Source: an uncultured Clostridia bacterium (GTDB taxonomy: Bacteria > Bacillota > Clostridia > Christensenellales > Aristaeellaceae). Taken from it: 14,823 nucleotides of DNA. Numbering within the stretch: the first letter of the stretch is position 1; the number at the start of each line of letters is the position of its first letter. This document shows positions 6,443 to 13,819 of this stretch, piece by piece. Location of the stretch: positions 1 through 14,823 of the forward strand of contig CAMJXZ010000042.1 in assembly GCA_946409855.1 (NCBI GenBank), written 5' to 3'. Made by a program: the position numbers and the translations under genes. The notes beneath the pieces are model-generated. The model was not told the origin of the DNA, searched no databases, and saw nothing but the letters and a program-made list of their open reading frames with translations.

Positions 6443-8128
6443 ATGAGCGGACCGTATTATTGCAATCCCTTGAATCTGCCCTACAGGTACCAGCTTTTCG
6501 GCCGCGGGGAAGGGCGCAGCGCTTATCGGGAGGCGGCCGATCCGAGCCTGGTTTTTTTCCGGGACAGGTATTATCTGTTTTCGTCGATGACGGACGGCTT
6601 TTTTACGGGCAGCGACTTGTGCAACTGGGATTTCCATCCCTTTACGGAGGAGATCCCGATCCACGACTACGCTCCGGACGCATGCGTCATCGACGGAGAA
6701 CTTTGGTTCTGCGCGTCGCGCGGGGGTATGAACGGCGCGTTCTATCACAGTCCCGATCCCGTCAATATACCCTTCCGGATGATCCCGGCGTCCTTCGGGT
6801 TCTGGGACCCTCATCTGTTCTGTGATGACGACGGGAGGCTCTATTTTTTCTGGGGCTGTTCCAATAAAAAGCCGCTGTGGGGCGTGGAGCTGGAGCGGGG
6901 GACGATGCGGCCTCTGTGCGACCCGGTCGGACTGATTTGGGGACATCCGGAGCGCCACGGCTTTGAGCGATTCGGGGAAAACAACCGGGACTGCGGGAAA
7001 ATGCCCTACATCGAAGGCCCCTGGATGACAAAGCACAACGGGAAATACTTTTTGCAGTACGCCGCTCCGGCGACTGAATACAATATCTATTCGGACGGGG
7101 TCTACGTGGCGGACGTGCCGCTTGGACCGTACCGCCCGGCGGAGATCAATCCGTATACCCATCAGCCCGGCGGGTTTATTTCAGGCTCCGGTCACGGGTC
7201 GACCCTGAAGGATGTGCGCGGACGATACTGGCATACGGATACGCTGGGCATCAGCCGCTCTCATCCGTATGAGCGCCGGCTGGGGCTGTGGCGGGCGGGC
7301 TTTGATCATCGCGGCGCACTGTTCTGCGACCAGCGGTTCGGCGACTGGCCGCATTCCGTGGACGCCCCGCTCTGGTCCGACCCGGAATGGATGCTCCTTT
7401 CTTATGGAAAACCGGTGCAGGTCAGCTCCGGCAAGGATCCGCAGTCGGCCGTTGACGAAAGTATCCGTACATGGTGGAGCGCTTCCGATGACGACCCGCG
7501 GCCCCGGATCACTGTCGATCTGCTCAATATCCGGCTTGTCCATGCCGTGCAGATCAACTTCGCCGATGAAGGCCTCAGCCCCGATCCCGGCCCGGAAGCC
7601 AGGTGGAGCAGGCACTTGAGCGTTCCACGCGTCATTGAGGAACGGCCGCTGTATACGCGCTGGATGCTGGAGACATCAAAGGACGGGCGGCGCTGGGACG
7701 TTCTTGCGGATAAGCGCGCATGCCTGACGGACCTTCCGCACGATCTGATCATCAACGGGACGGGGATCAGTGCCCGCTATCTCCGCCTGACAGTCACAGA
7801 GCTGCCATACGGCCAGACGGCAAGGATATCCGGTCTGCGCGTGTTCGGGAAGGCATCCGGGTGTCCGCCGCAAAAGGCACGCATCCGCGAAGCGCGCCGC
7901 CTGCCGCTGGACGGGCTCCTCCGGTGGGAGGCCGAACGGAGCACAGGAGCCTGCGTCTGCTGGGGGCCCGACCCGGACAGGCTGTACCACAGCATGATGG
8001 TCTACGGGCAGCAAAGCGCCGTCATTACCGCGCTTCTTGCGGGGCAACCTGCCTGGGCGCGCGTGGATTGCTTCAATGAGTCGGGCGTCACCCGCGGGGA
8101 CGCCGCATTGCTGTGCGAATCCGAATGA
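6443..8128 (+). CDS. GH43-type glycoside hydrolase with discoidin (F5/8 C)-like and FN3-like C-terminal modules, no signal peptide
   Basis: A 561-residue protein. Residues about 25-305 form the five-bladed propeller typical of GH43 arabinosidases and xylosidases. Candidate catalytic residues are visible: base Asp33 in ADPSLVFF, pKa-modulating Asp122 in FWDPHLF, acid Glu191 in YIEGPWMTKHNGKYFLQY, and the conserved His251 in GSGHGST. Residues about 315-470 resemble an F5/8 type C (discoidin) module (PVQVSSGKDPQSAVDES; RYLRLTVTELPYGQTARISG). The last ~80 residues look like an FN3-type fold (CWGPDPDRLYHSMMVYG; RVDCFNESG). No signal peptide is present, so it should act on imported oligosaccharides, unlike the secreted modular enzymes it resembles. 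The ATG at 6443 has GGGGTG 6 bases upstream and follows the oxidoreductase by 24 bases. The exact substrate (arabinoside, xyloside, galactoside) cannot be told. Confidence 0.88.
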   Translation: MSGPYYCNPLNLPYRYQLFGRGEGRSAYREAADPSLVFFRDRYYLFSSMTDGFFTGSDLCNWDFHPFTEEIPIHDYAPDACVIDGELWFCASRGGMNGAFYHSPDPVNIPFRMIPASFGFWDPHLFCDDDGRLYFFWGCSNKKPLWGVELERGTMRPLCDPVGLIWGHPERHGFERFGENNRDCGKMPYIEGPWMTKHNGKYFLQYAAPATEYNIYSDGVYVADVPLGPYRPAEINPYTHQPGGFISGSGHGSTLKDVRGRYWHTDTLGISRSHPYERRLGLWRAGFDHRGALFCDQRFGDWPHSVDAPLWSDPEWMLLSYGKPVQVSSGKDPQSAVDESIRTWWSASDDDPRPRITVDLLNIRLVHAVQINFADEGLSPDPGPEARWSRHLSVPRVIEERPLYTRWMLETSKDGRRWDVLADKRACLTDLPHDLIINGTGISARYLRLTVTELPYGQTARISGLRVFGKASGCPPQKARIREARRLPLDGLLRWEAERSTGACVCWGPDPDRLYHSMMVYGQQSAVITALLAGQPAWARVDCFNESGVTRGDAALLCESE

Positions 8129-8178
8129 AGCATGTTCCGCACTGAACGGAACGGTGCTCCCGCCGTCTTGATAAAGAT

Positions 8179-8211
8179 CGATCCCCGGCCCGCAATCCGG
8201 GCCGGGGATCG
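8179..8211. terminator. Bidirectional hairpin terminator between convergent operons
   Basis: A perfect 14-bp GC-rich stem (8179-8192 with 8198-8211) closes a 5-base loop. It lies 50 bases after the GH43 stop and 27 bases from the MalG-type stop on the other strand. Neither side has a long T run (minus side TCTTTATC, plus side TTGACTGCC), so its efficiency is uncertain, but its position between convergent genes supports the call. The rest of 8129-8238 shows nothing else. Confidence 0.75.
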
Positions 8212-8238
8212 TTGACTGCCGGTTGCTTCGGGGGCACG

Positions 8239-9117
8239 TTATCCTTTTACGGAGCCGCTGAAGCCGATGGAGTAATACTTCTGCGTGGCGAGGAACAGGG
8301 AAGCCACGGGGATGGATATGATGACGGCGGCGGACGCGAAGCTGCAGAACCACTGGTCGATGTATTCTCTTTCCAGCATCTGGTACATGCCGACTGCTAC
8401 GGTGTAATAATCCTTGTTGGGACCGCAGAGGATCTTGGCCAGCATGAAATCCTTGAAGGGCCCTGCGAAGGAGTTGAGCAGGGTGAACACGATGATGGGC
8501 TTGCTCAGCGGCATTACGATCTTCCTGAGCACGTTCCACTTGGTGCAGCCGTCCAGCATGGCGGCCTCGTCAAGTGCGATGGGGATGGTGTCGAAGAAGC
8601 CCTTCGCGATATGATACCCGAGGCCCGCGCCGCCCGAATAGATGGCGATCATGGACAGGCGCAGCAGCGGTCCGTTGGTCCAGCCCAGCATCTTGAAGAT
8701 GTAATAGTTGGCGATCATGGACATGAAGCCGGGGAAGAGGTTGATGATCATCGCCGCGTTCATCAGCTTTTTGCGGCTGGAAAACCGCAGCCGCGACAGC
8801 GTGTACGCGACGGATACCACGAAGAACGTGCTGAGCATGCAGGTCGCGGCGGCCACGATCAGGGTGTTGAGCAGCATCTGGGGAAAGTTGAACACGGAAA
8901 AGTCCGTGAACAGCTTCACATAGTTGTCCAGCGTGTAGAACGAGGGCAGGAAGGTGGAGCTGTAGGATCCCTTTGTGCCGCGGAAACTGGTGAGGATGAC
9001 CCAGAAGATGGGAATCAGCCACAAAAAGGCCAGGACCGCCAGAAAGGCATGGGCGAGGACGATGCCGATCTTTTTTTGGGCGGGCTTCTTTTTCCATGCG
9101 CCGGATGCTTTGATCAT
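8239..9117 (-). CDS. ABC transporter permease, MalG/MdxG/GanQ type
   Basis: A 292-residue permease, the smaller membrane subunit of a maltodextrin- or galacto-oligosaccharide-type importer. It has a membrane segment at about 17-41 (HAFLAVLAFLWLIPIFWVIL), a family-typical extracellular stretch after it, further segments, an EAA loop ALDEAAMLDGCTKW followed by IVMPLSKP, and the usual closing GSVKG. Length fits the MalG family (about 280-300). The start at 9117 shares an ATGA with the MalF-type stop, and GAGGAGGG lies 6 bases upstream within that gene, so translation is coupled. It is the last gene of the operon and ends just before the hairpin at 8179-8211. No ATPase gene follows. Confidence 0.94.
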   Translation of the reverse strand: MIKASGAWKKKPAQKKIGIVLAHAFLAVLAFLWLIPIFWVILTSFRGTKGSYSSTFLPSFYTLDNYVKLFTDFSVFNFPQMLLNTLIVAAATCMLSTFFVVSVAYTLSRLRFSSRKKLMNAAMIINLFPGFMSMIANYYIFKMLGWTNGPLLRLSMIAIYSGGAGLGYHIAKGFFDTIPIALDEAAMLDGCTKWNVLRKIVMPLSKPIIVFTLLNSFAGPFKDFMLAKILCGPNKDYYTVAVGMYQMLEREYIDQWFCSFASAAVIISIPVASLFLATQKYYSIGFSGSVKG

Positions 9118-10469
9118 CTGAATCCCTCCTCGTTGCGGTAAGAGCCGCTGAAGCGGAAAGTCAGGAGCGACACGATGCTCAGCGTGATGAACGTGATGAT
9201 GCCGATCACGGCGCCGACGTCATAGTACTGGTTGTCGATGGTCAGCTTGTACAGCCAGGTGATCAGCAGATCCGTATCGCCCGCGGTGGAGCCCACGGCC
9301 CTGGGAAGGCCCGCCGAGGTCAGGTAAATGACGTTAAAGTTGTTGATATTGCCCGTAAACACGGTGATCAGGTAAGGCGTCGTGACAAAGAGCATATAGG
9401 GCAGGGTGATGCGGGTGAAGGTCACGAAGGGATTTGCGCCGTCCACCTTGGCCGATTCGTACAGCTCCTGCGGGATGCTCTGCAGGATGCCGGTGATCTG
9501 CAGCAGGGTATACGGCACGCCGACCCAGATATTGATCAGAATGACGGTGATCCGCGCCCAGCTTGTATCGGTAAAGAACGGCAGCGGCGAATCGATCCAG
9601 CCCAATTCCTTTAGGAGCACGTTGACGGCCCCGTTGGGCTGGAGCATCTGCCGCATGATCAGCAGGGTGACGAAGTGCGGCACCGCCACCGTCAGCACAA
9701 AGCAGAAGCGCCAGAACTTTTTGATCCTGATCTCCTTCCAGTTGATGAACAGCGCGAGCAGCATGCCCAGGATATAGTTGGAAAACGTGGCCGCCAGCGC
9801 CCAGAGGATTGTCCAGCCCAGCACCGACCAGAAGGTCTGGCCGAGGCTGCCGTTCAGCGCCAGCGTGCGCTCAAAGTTCTTCAAGCCCACCCAGTCGAAC
9901 AGCACCAGCTTTTTGTCCAGCACGCTGTAATTGGTGAACGCCATGCAGGCCATGAAGACCAGCGGCAGCAGCGTAAAAGCGCAGATGCCCAGGAGGGGCG
10001 GCGTCAGAAGGGTCATGTGCAGCCGCTCGTCCGCGTATGCCCGCAGCTCCCGCCGGAAGCCGGGCGCACGCTTTCCCTGCTTTTTGAAGCTGCCCGCCCG
10101 GTAGCTGGCCTTGACCGACGCCCTGAGCAGCATGATCCCGCAGATCAGGATCGCCACCGTGATGATCCCGTACAGCAGGATGTTCAGCGACCGGTCGCCG
10201 TCGATGTATTCGAATATGCTTTTTTCGTCGTTCCAGACCTTCTGCTGGCCGACGGTCCCCAGGGTCATCAGCTTATCCAGGTTGTACAGGCCGGAAGAAA
10301 GCATATATCCGATCACGCCGGCCTCTGCCGCCAGGAACAGCAGACCTTTGATGATCTGGCCCCGCGCGGCGCAGCCCGCGCCCCAGACGGCTGCCGACAG
10401 ATATTCCCATCCTGAGCCTTCCTTCAGGGCCTGCAGGAACGTCGTTTTGGGCGTCAAACGCTTTTTCAT
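9114..10469 (-). CDS. ABC transporter permease, MalF/MdxF/GanP type
   Basis: A 451-residue permease, the larger membrane subunit. As in MdxF/GanP proteins it carries extra N-terminal membrane segments (about 37-60 and 97-117) before the core transport domain, which begins near residue 155 with LLGICAFTLLPLVFMACMAF. The EAA loop ELYESAKVDGANPF followed by RITLPYM is intact. Length agrees with the MdxF class (about 420-450) and is shorter than E. coli MalF. I chose ATG at 10469 because AAAGGA is 10 bases upstream; the in-frame GTG at 10478 would sit directly against that site. The gene follows the binding protein after 83 bases that hold a hairpin and overlaps the MalG-type gene by four bases. 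The subunit type suggests oligosaccharides; the sugar is not determined. Confidence 0.94.
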   Translation of the reverse strand: MKKRLTPKTTFLQALKEGSGWEYLSAAVWGAGCAARGQIIKGLLFLAAEAGVIGYMLSSGLYNLDKLMTLGTVGQQKVWNDEKSIFEYIDGDRSLNILLYGIITVAILICGIMLLRASVKASYRAGSFKKQGKRAPGFRRELRAYADERLHMTLLTPPLLGICAFTLLPLVFMACMAFTNYSVLDKKLVLFDWVGLKNFERTLALNGSLGQTFWSVLGWTILWALAATFSNYILGMLLALFINWKEIRIKKFWRFCFVLTVAVPHFVTLLIMRQMLQPNGAVNVLLKELGWIDSPLPFFTDTSWARITVILINIWVGVPYTLLQITGILQSIPQELYESAKVDGANPFVTFTRITLPYMLFVTTPYLITVFTGNINNFNVIYLTSAGLPRAVGSTAGDTDLLITWLYKLTIDNQYYDVGAVIGIITFITLSIVSLLTFRFSGSYRNEEGFR

Positions 10470-10494
10470 TGACTTCACATCCTTTATGAAAAGA

Positions 10495-10539
10495 AGGGCA
10501 GTGCCCCTTCTCCCTGCGGGAAAAGCGCGGCGCTGCCCT
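10495..10539 (-). terminator. Inter-gene hairpin between the binding-protein and MalF-type genes (partial terminator or mRNA stabiliser)
   Basis: AGGGCAGTGCC (10495-10505) pairs with GGCGCTGCCCT (10529-10539), 10 of 11 positions, with a small inner TCCC/GGGA stem (10511-10521). On the transcribed minus strand it is followed by CTTTTC, a short imperfect T tract. Such a hairpin after malE-like genes commonly makes the binding protein more abundant than the permeases. That role here is inferred from position and structure. Confidence 0.5.
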
Positions 10540-10552
10540 GTGCACGGAAAGC

Positions 10553-11764
10553 TCAGATGCCGGGATTATTGACGGCCTGGGTGAATGTTTCGGTCTTTTC
10601 GGCGGCGTTCTCATGGGTCACGATGCCGTCGCGGATCTCGTTGCCCATGCTCTCGGCGGGAGACCAGTAATAGCCGAATTCAGTATAGCTGGCGCGGGCC
10701 AGAGCCACTTCGCTGACGGTCTTGGCGTCTACCACGCAGATGGGGTCGTCGGCCACTTCGGCGATCAGAGCGTTTTGGCAGGGCACATAGCCGCGCTTTT
10801 CGTAGTGCGCCTTCTGGCCTTCGTAGCTGGCCAGGAAGCAGGCGAGCTCGAGAGCGGCCACGGGGGGCTCGGTGGTGGACTTGACGCCGACCGCCTTGGC
10901 GGAGGTGAAGGGACGCAGCTGGCAGCTGGTGCCGTCGATCATCACGGAGGGCAGCACGGCCACGCCGAAGTTGTCGCCCAGCACCTCGCGGGTCTGGGTC
11001 GCCTGCCAGGTGCCGCAGATATAAGCGTTGCAGTTGCCTTCGCGCATCATGCCGATGGCGTCGGAGGGCTCGGCCACGATGAAGTTTTCGTTCTTGACCA
11101 GGTCCACCAGGGTATTGGTCACGGCCACGCCTTTTTCGCCGCCCAGCTGGATGCCCGCGGCCCGGTCTTTCCCGTCCGCGCCGAAGAAGGTGCAGCCGTT
11201 GGCCAGATAGAAGGCGGCCAGATAATAGCCGTTGCTCAGGGGGAAGGCGACCTTGCCCTTTTCAAGCATGGCGTCCAGGGAGAGCACGTCCTCTTCGGTG
11301 AACACGCTCTTGTCATAGTACATGAAATAGGTATCCGTGGTGACCGGCACGCCGTAGAGCCCGTCTTCGTAGATCAGGCAGTTGACCAGCGTTTCGGGAT
11401 AGTTTTCCTGCACATAGGCCATGTATTTGCCGCCCCATTCGGTCAGGGCGTTGGCCTGGCACAGGGTCTCAAGGCCGGTGGAGCCGTACAGGAACACGTC
11501 AGCAGCGGCTTCCATATCGCGCGGGACCAGCTTTTTGGCTTCGGATTCGGAGCTGACGCCGTACTCAAAGGTAATGTCCCATTCGGGATGAGCGGCGTTG
11601 AATTCGTCGCACAGGGTGTTCAGCCATGCGCCCAGGTCGGGGTTCTGGTCTTCGGAAGGGCTCCATACGCGGAGCGTGAACTTTTCCGGGGCGGATTCGG
11701 CGACGGCGGCCGCCAGCCCCATCACCATGCACAGCGCCAGAAGCAATGCGGTAAACCTTTTCAT
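10553..11764 (-). CDS. Extracellular sugar-binding protein, MalE-like (SBP family 1)
   Basis: A 403-residue secreted binding protein that should deliver a sugar to the MalF/MalG-type permeases. It begins with a signal peptide (Lys2-Arg3, hydrophobic core over residues 4-19, AVA before Glu23 fitting signal peptidase I). The mature part opens FTLRVWSPSEDQNPD, followed by EFNAAHPEWDITFEYG, both typical of family 1 sugar-binding proteins, and later GLYGVPVTTDTYFMYYDKSVF, a strongly conserved family stretch. Length fits the family (about 390-430). There is no lipobox cysteine, so membrane anchoring is unexplained. AAGGAGG at 11773-11779 is 8 bases from the ATG. It is the first gene of the operon and has a strong promoter (11834-11862) with operator-like repeats between promoter and gene. 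The ligand is unknown; a maltodextrin- or galactan-type oligosaccharide is a guess from the permeases. Confidence 0.93.
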   Translation of the reverse strand: MKRFTALLLALCMVMGLAAAVAESAPEKFTLRVWSPSEDQNPDLGAWLNTLCDEFNAAHPEWDITFEYGVSSESEAKKLVPRDMEAAADVFLYGSTGLETLCQANALTEWGGKYMAYVQENYPETLVNCLIYEDGLYGVPVTTDTYFMYYDKSVFTEEDVLSLDAMLEKGKVAFPLSNGYYLAAFYLANGCTFFGADGKDRAAGIQLGGEKGVAVTNTLVDLVKNENFIVAEPSDAIGMMREGNCNAYICGTWQATQTREVLGDNFGVAVLPSVMIDGTSCQLRPFTSAKAVGVKSTTEPPVAALELACFLASYEGQKAHYEKRGYVPCQNALIAEVADDPICVVDAKTVSEVALARASYTEFGYYWSPAESMGNEIRDGIVTHENAAEKTETFTQAVNNPGI

Positions 11765-11797
11765 GATGTGTTCCTCCTTATGATCTTCCTTGATGAA

Positions 11798-11821
11798 CGA
11801 AACATACTGTTCTTTGTTTCG
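11798..11821. promoter_or_regulatory. Candidate operator: inverted repeat CGAAACA...TGTTTCG
   Basis: CGAAACA (11798-11804) and TGTTTCG (11815-11821) form a perfect 7-bp inverted repeat with a 10-base gap. It starts about 6 bases after the predicted transcription start of the malE-like gene, where a bound repressor would block transcription. The same CGAAAC core recurs at the divergent promoter. Binding by the LacI-family protein encoded at 12798-13805 is inference. Confidence 0.5.
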
Positions 11822-11833
11822 AATCGCAAGCGT

Positions 11834-11862
11834 ATCATATCACGCTATTTGGTAAAAGTCAA
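11834..11862 (-). promoter_or_regulatory. Sigma-A promoter of the malE-malF-malG-like operon
   Basis: On the minus strand TTGACT (11862-11857), a 17-base spacer, and TATGAT (11839-11834) preceded by TGA, which also makes an extended -10. This is the strongest promoter match in the window. The leader to the ATG at 11764 is about 63 bases and holds the inverted repeat at 11798-11821. Confidence 0.8.
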
Positions 11863-11893
11863 TCCATAAATTTCATCAATTTCGGAAAAATAC

Positions 11894-11922
11894 TTGCTTA
11901 AGTGCGAAACAAATGCTATAAT
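11894..11922 (+). promoter_or_regulatory. Promoter of the PHP-LacI-HAD operon, with a CGAAAC box in its spacer
   Basis: TTGCTT (11894-11899), a 17-base spacer and a perfect extended -10 TGCTATAAT (11914-11922). CGAAAC at 11905-11910 lies inside the spacer, where a bound repressor would exclude RNA polymerase. The -35 is 31 bases from that of the divergent malE-type promoter, so the two are likely co-regulated. Confidence 0.7.
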
Positions 11923-11943
11923 AAAACGGTAACGTCGGGCATA

Positions 11944-11960
11944 TTTCGTAAAGTTTCGTA
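11944..11960. repeat. Tandem TTTCGTA boxes one helical turn apart
   Basis: TTTCGTA occurs at 11944-11950 and again at 11954-11960, exactly 10 bases apart, about 15-30 bases after the predicted transcription start of the plus-strand operon. The second copy contains GTTTCG (11953-11958), the same core as the boxes at 11798-11803, 11816-11821 and 11905-11910. They are candidate operator half-sites. Confidence 0.45.
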
Positions 11961-11985
11961 GATGCCGGAATGCATGAGGAGAGCC

Positions 11986-12801
11986 ATGAAAGCGAATTAT
12001 CATACGCATACAGAACGGTGCAGGCACGCGCAGGGGACGGAAGAGGATTACATCCGGGAAGCGCTGAAGGCAGGGGTTTCCATCCTCGGCTTTTCGGATC
12101 ACGCGCCGTTTCCGGATCACGATTTCGGCTTCCGCATGCCGTATGACGAACTGGAGACACATTTGAGCGCCCTGGACCGCTTGGCAAAACTGCATGCATC
12201 TGATATAGTAATCAGGAAAGGTCTTGAGATCGAGTACCTTCCCCGGTACCGGGATTATTACGAACGGCTCCTGACGCGGGACGGACTGGATTATCTGCTG
12301 CTGGGAGAGCATTTTTATCCGGATCACGGGGAAGCGCCTTTCATCACGTCCGCCCAAAGCACTTTGGATAATATACGCTATGCCGAGGGGATCGCGGCTG
12401 CGCTCAAAACCGGTTACTTTTTTGCGGTCGCCCATCCGGACCTGTTCACGATGAATCACTTTGCCTGGGACAGAAACTGCGACGCCGCCGTGGACATCAT
12501 CCTGAACGCCGCCGTATCCGCGGGCGCGATCCTGGAGCTGAACGCGAACGGCTTCCGCCGGGGCGTCCATTCCTACCCGGACGGCGACAGATACATGTAT
12601 CCCCATATCAAATTCTGGGAAGCGGCCGCACAGACCGGCCTGCCCGTAATCATCGGGTCGGACTGCCACGAGCCCTGCCAGGTGTGGGACGAACAAATGG
12701 ACAAAGCGAAGGCCATGCTAAGGGCGCTCGGCATCGTGCCTCTGGAACAGATGGAGGACCGCATTGCCCATGAGCGGCGGAAAAAAAGGAGCGCGCTATG
12801 A
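11986..12801 (+). CDS. PHP-domain phosphoesterase, histidinol-phosphatase (HisJ/HisK)-like
   Basis: A 271-residue cytoplasmic metal-dependent phosphatase of the PHP superfamily. Metal-binding residues are all visible: His6 and His8 in NYHTHTERC, Asp38-His39 in GFSDHAPF, Glu81 in KGLEIEYLP, His109 in LLGEHF, His150 in VAHPDLF, and Asp226 and His228 in IIGSDCHEP. Length matches HisJ-type proteins (about 260-280). I chose ATG at 11986 because AGGAGA lies 4 bases before it and the family typically begins directly with this strand; earlier in-frame ATGs at 11962 and 11974 lack a good site. No other histidine-biosynthesis gene is nearby. It shares an operon with a LacI-type regulator and a HAD hydrolase, so a sugar-phosphate substrate is more likely than histidinol phosphate. 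That is inference. The stop overlaps the next start (ATGA). Confidence 0.88.
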   Translation: MKANYHTHTERCRHAQGTEEDYIREALKAGVSILGFSDHAPFPDHDFGFRMPYDELETHLSALDRLAKLHASDIVIRKGLEIEYLPRYRDYYERLLTRDGLDYLLLGEHFYPDHGEAPFITSAQSTLDNIRYAEGIAAALKTGYFFAVAHPDLFTMNHFAWDRNCDAAVDIILNAAVSAGAILELNANGFRRGVHSYPDGDRYMYPHIKFWEAAAQTGLPVIIGSDCHEPCQVWDEQMDKAKAMLRALGIVPLEQMEDRIAHERRKKRSAL

Positions 12802-13805
12802 ACATCAGAGACATCGCCCGGCTTGCGGACGTGACGCCCGGAACGGTATCCAAGGTATTGAACAATTATCCGGACGTGGGGGAAGCCACGCGCCAGCACG
12901 TGCTGAAGATCATCGCCGAAAACCAGTACGAGCCCAAGGGACGCGGGAAAAAAGCGGAAGCGTTGCCGCCGCGGATTGGCATGGTGGTGGAAAGCGTGTA
13001 CAACCCGTTTTACAGCGAGGTGGAGGATTCCCTTTCCATCCATCTGCACAACGCGGGCTATACGCTGATTTCTTTCCATGACAATTTTTTTGCCCAGAAC
13101 AAGCGCGAAAAATTCGCGGAGCTGCTGACGGATTTTCAGCCCGAAAAGCTGAACGGCCTGATCTATATCGGCGGCAACTTTGAGGAAGTGACGCCGGAGG
13201 AGTTTTCCCAGCTGCCCTGCCCGACCATTTTTGTGAACACCATGCTTCCCTATCCCACCGGAAAGCTGCTGTATTCAAGCGTTCAGGTCAGCCAGTTCGC
13301 GACGGCCTACGCGCAGATGGAGCGCCTGATCGGCCAGGGTCACAGGGATATCTGCACGATCATTTCCTCCAATATCGATACGAGCGTGTACAGTCTGCGC
13401 TACAGGGCGTACCGCGCGGCGCTTTCGCAGAACGGCCTTGAAAAAAATCTCGCCGCTTTCCTCGAAACGGACTATCAGTTTGACAAGGCGTACGGCGCCG
13501 TCCTCGCCCATTTCAGGGCGCACCCGGAGACGACTGCCGTCTGCAGCGGGATGGACATTGTGGTGCCCGCCGTTCTCCGTGCGCTGCACGACGCGGGGAG
13601 GATCCCTGGCAAGGACGTGAATATCCTGAGCTTTGACGGTCTCCCCGCGCTCAAATACTGCATCCCTTCCATTTCGACCTACGAGCAGCCCACGCAGGAC
13701 ATCGTCCGGTTTGTCTTCCACCTGATCGACGGGCTGATCAACAAGACCCAGAATCACCAGCACATCACCTTCCAGCCGCTGTTCAAGCAGCGCGAGTCCT
13801 GCTGA
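12798..13805 (+). CDS. LacI/GalR-family transcriptional regulator
   Basis: A 335-residue DNA-binding sugar sensor. The helix-turn-helix occupies residues 1-22 (MNIRDIARLADVTPGTVSKVL). A periplasmic-binding-protein-like ligand domain runs from about residue 58 (PRIGMVVESVYNPFYSEV) to the C-terminus and includes the late strand VNILSFDGLPALKYCIPSIS and the closing TYEQP...FVFHLIDGLIN typical of the family. Length is normal (330-345). The hinge after Tyr44 reads YEPKGRGKKAEAL and lacks the usual Asn-x-x-Ala-Arg-x-Leu pattern, so operator geometry may differ from standard LacI sites. ATGA overlap with the PHP gene, plus AAAAGGAG 6 bases upstream, gives coupled translation. It most likely represses its own operon and the divergent sugar-transport operon through the CGAAAC boxes at 11798-11960. 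The effector is unknown. Confidence 0.95.
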   Translation: MNIRDIARLADVTPGTVSKVLNNYPDVGEATRQHVLKIIAENQYEPKGRGKKAEALPPRIGMVVESVYNPFYSEVEDSLSIHLHNAGYTLISFHDNFFAQNKREKFAELLTDFQPEKLNGLIYIGGNFEEVTPEEFSQLPCPTIFVNTMLPYPTGKLLYSSVQVSQFATAYAQMERLIGQGHRDICTIISSNIDTSVYSLRYRAYRAALSQNGLEKNLAAFLETDYQFDKAYGAVLAHFRAHPETTAVCSGMDIVVPAVLRALHDAGRIPGKDVNILSFDGLPALKYCIPSISTYEQPTQDIVRFVFHLIDGLINKTQNHQHITFQPLFKQRESC

Positions 13806-13819
13806 ATGGGAGCGTGCCC

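Noticed and set aside
11793..11806. Possible CcpA (cre) catabolite-repression site around TGAACGAAACA
   Set aside because: It is three bases shorter than the cre core TGNNARCGNWWWCA, and the flanking bases do not fit. The repeated CGAAAC pattern explains it better.
10613..11869. Long plus-strand open frame (418 codons) opposite the malE-like gene
   Set aside because: It is an antisense shadow caused by the GC-rich third positions of the real gene. Its translation is low-complexity (Gly, Ala, His, Asp rich), has no ribosome binding site and matches no family, while the minus strand has a full signal peptide and binding-protein motifs.
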